Part shown: in pieces, positions 60,198 to 64,000 of the stretch | How positions within the stretch are numbered: position 1 is the stretch's first letter | Layout of the letters: each line of letters begins with the position of its first letter | Made by a program: the position numbers and the translations under genes | The notes under the pieces: generated by a model | Seen by the model: the letters and a program-made list of their open reading frames with translations, nothing else | Told to the model about the DNA's origin: nothing | Databases searched by the model: none | From: Rhypophila decipiens | Lineage: Eukaryota; Ascomycota; Sordariomycetes; Sordariales; Naviculisporaceae | Direction of reading: 5' to 3' | DNA: 64,000 bases | NCBI GenBank assembly: GCA_033297075.1 | Contig: MU858072.1 | Location: 124,001 to 188,000 of the forward strand

Positions 60198-61064
60198 GTC
60201 GGGTGACCAAGGAAGCTCCCTGAGTCTCTGACCACCTGCCCGCGAGCCATGTATATGTCTGTCATAAATACCATCACCCACCCGTCTTGGGATGATAACC
60301 TGTCTGTACTAGTATTATATTATATAAAAACGACCAGCCCGCGTGGGATTGCGGTTTGCATCTAGTCAACATTGACTCGCAGATAGACCAAACACATCTG
60401 AAAGGTACGGCGGTTGAAGTGCAATGCAAAACTCGCTAATCTCAAACGCTATGTGAAATCAACGCTGGCCCGCGCTCTGACCACTGAGCTCCGGGGCTGT
60501 CTGCTTTTGTGGCTTTTTGTTAGGATCCCTACGCATAATCGTAGGCTTAAAAGATATATATACCCTGTTAGGGACAGAAAAAGGTTTGTTAATGTTTCTT
60601 TTCAGAAGTGCAAAGAAGTTGATGGGCATGTGTTTTAAGATGCCAAGACATTTCTTTATCAGATCGACGGCTCACCGCCTGACAAATTGGGGCTGTTGCT
60701 TGGCCGCGCTACGTAATCCATACCTGAGGCTGGTACTGTAACACGCCGAACCTCGCGCATTTCCACATACAACTTCGTATTCGTACGACAATTCAGTACG
60801 GGTGGTCCCGAACTCCCGGGTCGATTAACACAACACCAGAGCTGAGATCCATGCCGGTGTCCACCACCGCCCAGCAACCAGCCACATTCACGCAAACACC
60901 ACGCAACCAAACATAAGTCGACAACAACCGAAAGCGGTGAGGGGGCCATCAAGCACGGCTTCTCACGATAACAGAGGGGGATAACATATAAACCCTTCGC
61001 ACCGCGAGCGACGAAATGACCGAAGACTTGGAAACATGATGATCAGTCTGACCCACTGCCCGCA
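60198..61064. other. Intergenic, with half tRNA copy
   Basis: No protein gene is recognised. It contains a tRNA-derived remnant (60430-60498) and a 6-bp hairpin CCTACG/CGTAGG near 60528-60545. Confidence 0.4.
60430..60498 (-). pseudogene. 5'-half copy of the atypical tRNA-like gene
   Basis: About 67 bases match the 5' part of the tRNA-like unit at 3914-4019, by eye at roughly 85%. They share GAGCTCAGTGGTCAGAGCGC, AGCGTTGATTTCACA and the AGCGTTTG that follows. The 3' acceptor strand and T arm are missing. It is therefore a truncated copy that cannot fold into a tRNA. Confidence 0.7.
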
Positions 61065-62577
61065 ATGACGACTGCCGCTGTTCAAAGCCCCGCTCGAGTT
61101 CCCACGCCGCGGCAGAAACAAACCAGCCTGGATCCCCTCGATGTATCCGTGGCCGATAGACCGATAACAGGAACGACGGGGCAGCCAAAGGCACTGTCGC
61201 CCGTCTCGACTTCACCAACAGATAAGGGCGGAGGAAATGGTCGCAATGGCCTAGGAGGCGGAAGCACGACTGGAAATGGGAACGGCAATGGCCAAGGCAA
61301 CGGAAACGGAGCTGGTCGTCGAGCCGCCCGCAATGGTGCCCCCCTGGATCCTCTGTCAGACCGCGCCACAGCGAATCTGGTCCGGCGAATTCTATGTCCC
61401 CAGCAGCTGGACAAGGGCAAAAGCAGCTCGGCGTCGATAGAGGGACTACTGCCGCCGCTCACGAGTCGGAACGATGTCGACTTGCAGCTGTATGCCCTAA
61501 TCGCCATAATCCTGCGCGAATACGTCCAGAACTGGTATAGCAAGATCACTCCGGATGAGACGTTTGTGGCCGAGATTGTTCAGATCATCGCCCACTGCAC
61601 GAGAGCACTAGAGCAGCGCATCCGCAAGGTCGACCTGGAGAGCTTGCTGCTCGACGAGATACCCGACCTTCTCGACAAACATATCACTGGTCCGTTTCTC
61701 AGTATACCAAAGGCTCTGGCTGAGGATTAACTTGCGCTGACGAATAACAAATCTAGCCTACCGAGCAGCCCACAATCCCATCACCCAGCCCCCAATCAAG
61801 ACCGACCCTCGCGAAATCTACCACTCACTCTGCCCTCTTCCTGCCCTTTCGCCCGCCCCTCGCCCAGGGTTCCCTGACAGCTCCACAGAGCAGGCCCAAA
61901 ACGAGGCAGCATATCGTCAGCTCCTCGTCCATGGCGTCCTTGCCATCCTCCTCCCAACAGAAGATCTGGAAAATGACTGCCTGACGGCTTTGGTTGGTCA
62001 GATATTGTCAGAGCTGATCATCGGGAACAATGTGGCCAACAAACTATCGGAGCCGTGGCTTATACTGGAGATGCTGTTGGTCGTGGCCCGCGTTATCGAC
62101 CGACGGAATGTCCCTCAAGCGGGATCAAAAGGTCAACCCAAGGCCGTGAGTGGCGCTGGCAAGATCGAGATACCTGAGCCTACAGGCAGCGGCAAAGGCT
62201 TCTCGGCCCAGGCTCTCTTGTGGACCATGGTGCATTGGTGCTTTCTTGCAATCTCCTTTTTGCGCACCATCTTCACGATCTTGATTGCTTCCCGCTCGCT
62301 GCCCCGCCGCACTCTACGCGGCCTGCATGATCACGACGATGGTGCGTCTCGTCACAAGACCGGACTGAAGCCAATACAGCCCGCCAAGCCATCCGAGGCG
62401 ACCTCGGGGCCAGTGATTACTCCCGTGCTAGCGTTTCGATGTTGGCCTGCAATATCGAATCTGATCGAGATGGATGTACGGATGCCGTGGTTATGCGGAA
62501 CATTGGCCATGTTGCAGTGGATCACGACTAGATGGCCGGGACGATTGGCTGCGGTGGACGGGGTCATTGACAGGTAG
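61065..62577 (+). CDS. PXA-domain (PX-associated) protein, 3' end uncertain
   Basis: Two exons (61065-61689, 61757-62577) give 480 aa. The N-terminal 95 residues are disordered, with a Gly/Asn run (about 65-90). A PXA domain follows at about residues 105-345: LSDRATANLVRRILCP, DVDLQLYALIAIILREYVQNWYSKI, then, across the join, AYRAAHNPITQPP. It continues as QLLVHGVLAILLP and SEPWLILEMLLVVARVIDRR. The C-terminal part has a conserved-looking block (LIEMDVRMPWLCGTLAMLQW). PXA proteins are linked to endosomal sorting or lipid transport. The frame stops directly after VIDR, where a GTAGGA could be a donor, but no downstream exon is convincing. The C-terminus may be lost, or lie in a poorly resolved exon. 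Confidence 0.75.
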
Positions 62578-64000
62578 GAGATGATTTTGTTCATGTCTCG
62601 ATCCATTTACCCTTCCAATAGCCTTCCCATTGCATACGAAAGTGTGTCGTACCGCATGACGGCGAGATCACTGGACCTCGGGGCCTGCCCTAACTCTACG
62701 AATCAAGCGTCGAATTGTTGCAAGTGCATCAAGATGTCAAGTCAGCTTGGTTCGTTCCACCTTGGACACACGGGACAAACGGAAGAGACTTTGGTTTCGG
62801 GTTGGTGTGTATCTTTTTGCTGGATGGGCAGCAGACGAGGTCACTGGATAGCCTGCATCTACTCCGTACCAATGCCTGGCTCTCACAAGGCTCCGGGCTA
62901 AAAGCCGGGACGCAGTGGAACACACCCCGAAGAGGTCCTGCGGCCGAATCGGCGACCAAACAAACCCCAGTGTCTTCCCAGGACGCCAAGCCTGCATCTG
63001 GAAGCCTCCATAAGCTCTGGCCAATGGAAATCCGGAGACGGCACTGTCACTTCTTATTTGCTCCTCGACCTCGCGGGGCTTGCTCAACGGTCCATCGACA
63101 AACGTTGTCTACGCGCCGGGCTAGGGAGACCCGCAGGGATCGCCCACCGTTTCCAGGCCCTTGAATTTCGAAGGTCCTCATCCTCCACATCCAGTTAAAC
63201 CAAAGACGTGCACACAGCAGTCGGCGAACTCGATTTATCATCACTGGCAAGCCACGGATGAACGATTCATGCCGCCCCACCGCGGAACCGTGTCTCGCCG
63301 ACTCGTGGCCGTCAATGGCATGGCGTATAGCGCTTTTGGTCCATCTGCATCTGGCGGCTTGAACAGAAAGACCGACAAACTCGTTCCGGGGCGACTTGAT
63401 TTCCTGATGGCATCGTGTTCTCCTGCACGCTACCCTAGACGACGGCAACTAGCTTGTGTCTCGCGACAAGTCAGTTGAGGTCCATGGTCCATTCCTCCCT
63501 GGAGAATGACCTGTCACCTCACATGCCCCATCTCAACCACTAGCCTGTCCAGCCATGCTCACAGGGGCTTCACGACTTGCAAATCAACAATTGATGCGCA
63601 ACCTGCAAGAAAGTACCCGATGGAGTCCACACCGGGAGCTTCAGCATTGGCAAAGTGGTGAACGACATGGGCGGCACTTGCACATGTTGTTCTAACATGA
63701 AATCCAACACCCTGTCATGCTCGGGTCAGTCCTCACCGCCGACCTAGCCGCTGTGAGCTCTCGGACTGCCTGGTTTGGAAACTCTGGCATGATGACGCCC
63801 AGGAGCGATAGAGCCCCTCACCACTCCGACCTTGGTCCGAAGGAGATGAGAGATGGGAGAGATGGGAAATGGGACCCTGGTCAGTCTTTGGTGTCAGCAT
63901 CGGATCCCTGTCATCTTTCACCTCCAGCTTCTCTTCCCTGTCCCCCCGCATCTGAAGCAGACGCTCTGGCCTTGATCGCATGGGGCAGCAAGCCACCTGG
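62578..64000. other. Region after the PXA gene to window end
   Basis: No gene is recognised. Open frames of 85-150 codons lack motifs. Fragments such as LDPFTLP at about 62600 faintly recall the expected continuation of the PXA protein but run into stops. The region may hold decayed 3' coding sequence. Confidence 0.35.

Noticed and set aside
62581..62901. Extra PXA exon from about 62616 joined to the GTAGGA donor
   Set aside because: The intron would be about 42 nt and the joined sequence is Cys/Ser-rich and unlike the expected C-terminus.

Overview
The window is nuclear DNA of a filamentous ascomycete (Pezizomycotina, most likely a Sordariomycete). The evidence is many short introns (about 40-80 nt) with GTATGT/GTAAGT-type donors and CAG/TAG acceptors, monocistronic genes on both strands, pyrimidine-rich leaders, and clear matches to eukaryotic and fungal families. 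These include centromeric histone H3, Sec12/Sar1, a fused thiamine synthase/kinase, an Mss51-like protein and a chitin deacetylase with CBM18 modules. No RIP-like AT-rich blocks, rRNA, CRISPR or prokaryotic features were seen.

Layout. 0-5.8 kb: CENP-A/CenH3 histone, adenylosuccinate lyase (7 exons, one of 11 nt), an atypical tRNA-like gene, tRNA-Leu(UAA) with an intron, and a decayed tandem copy of the 3' end of the next gene. 5.7-8.5 kb: patatin-type lipase. 9.6-9.9 kb: a small terminal-inverted-repeat element with an internal 22-bp minisatellite. 10-13.8 kb: SAR1 GTPase and its exchange factor SEC12, head to head. 14.5-16.5 kb: secreted chitin/polysaccharide deacetylase with three CBM18 modules. 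19-23.2 kb: two divergent DUF5672 paralogues. 24.3-28 kb: isochorismatase-family hydrolase and bifunctional thiamine enzyme. 28.6-33.7 kb: two secreted, probably GPI-anchored wall proteins. 33.7-39.8 kb: a 6.1-kb stretch without a recognisable gene. 39.8-42.6 kb: C2H2 zinc-finger regulator. 42.8-43 kb: a pentanucleotide repeat broken by 95 N. 43.7-54 kb: a low-complexity protein of unknown function, glutathione synthetase, SGNH esterase, and a RING-like/PPxY/LysM/UBA-like protein. 54-62.6 kb: splicing factor RSE1/SF3B3, Mss51-like protein, a half-copy of the atypical tRNA, and a PXA-domain protein. Nothing is recognisable in the last 1.4 kb.

Most genes are housekeeping (chromatin, purine, thiamine and glutathione synthesis, COPII budding, splicing, mitochondrial translation) and do not form one pathway. 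The clearest functional pairing is SAR1 with SEC12, a GTPase and its GEF sharing one 877-bp intergenic region. The less ordinary items are the atypical tRNA family, the TIR element, the PPxY/LysM protein, the DUF5672 pair and the 3'-end duplications. Exon joins were worked out by hand from splice signals and reading frame, and none is confirmed by transcript data.
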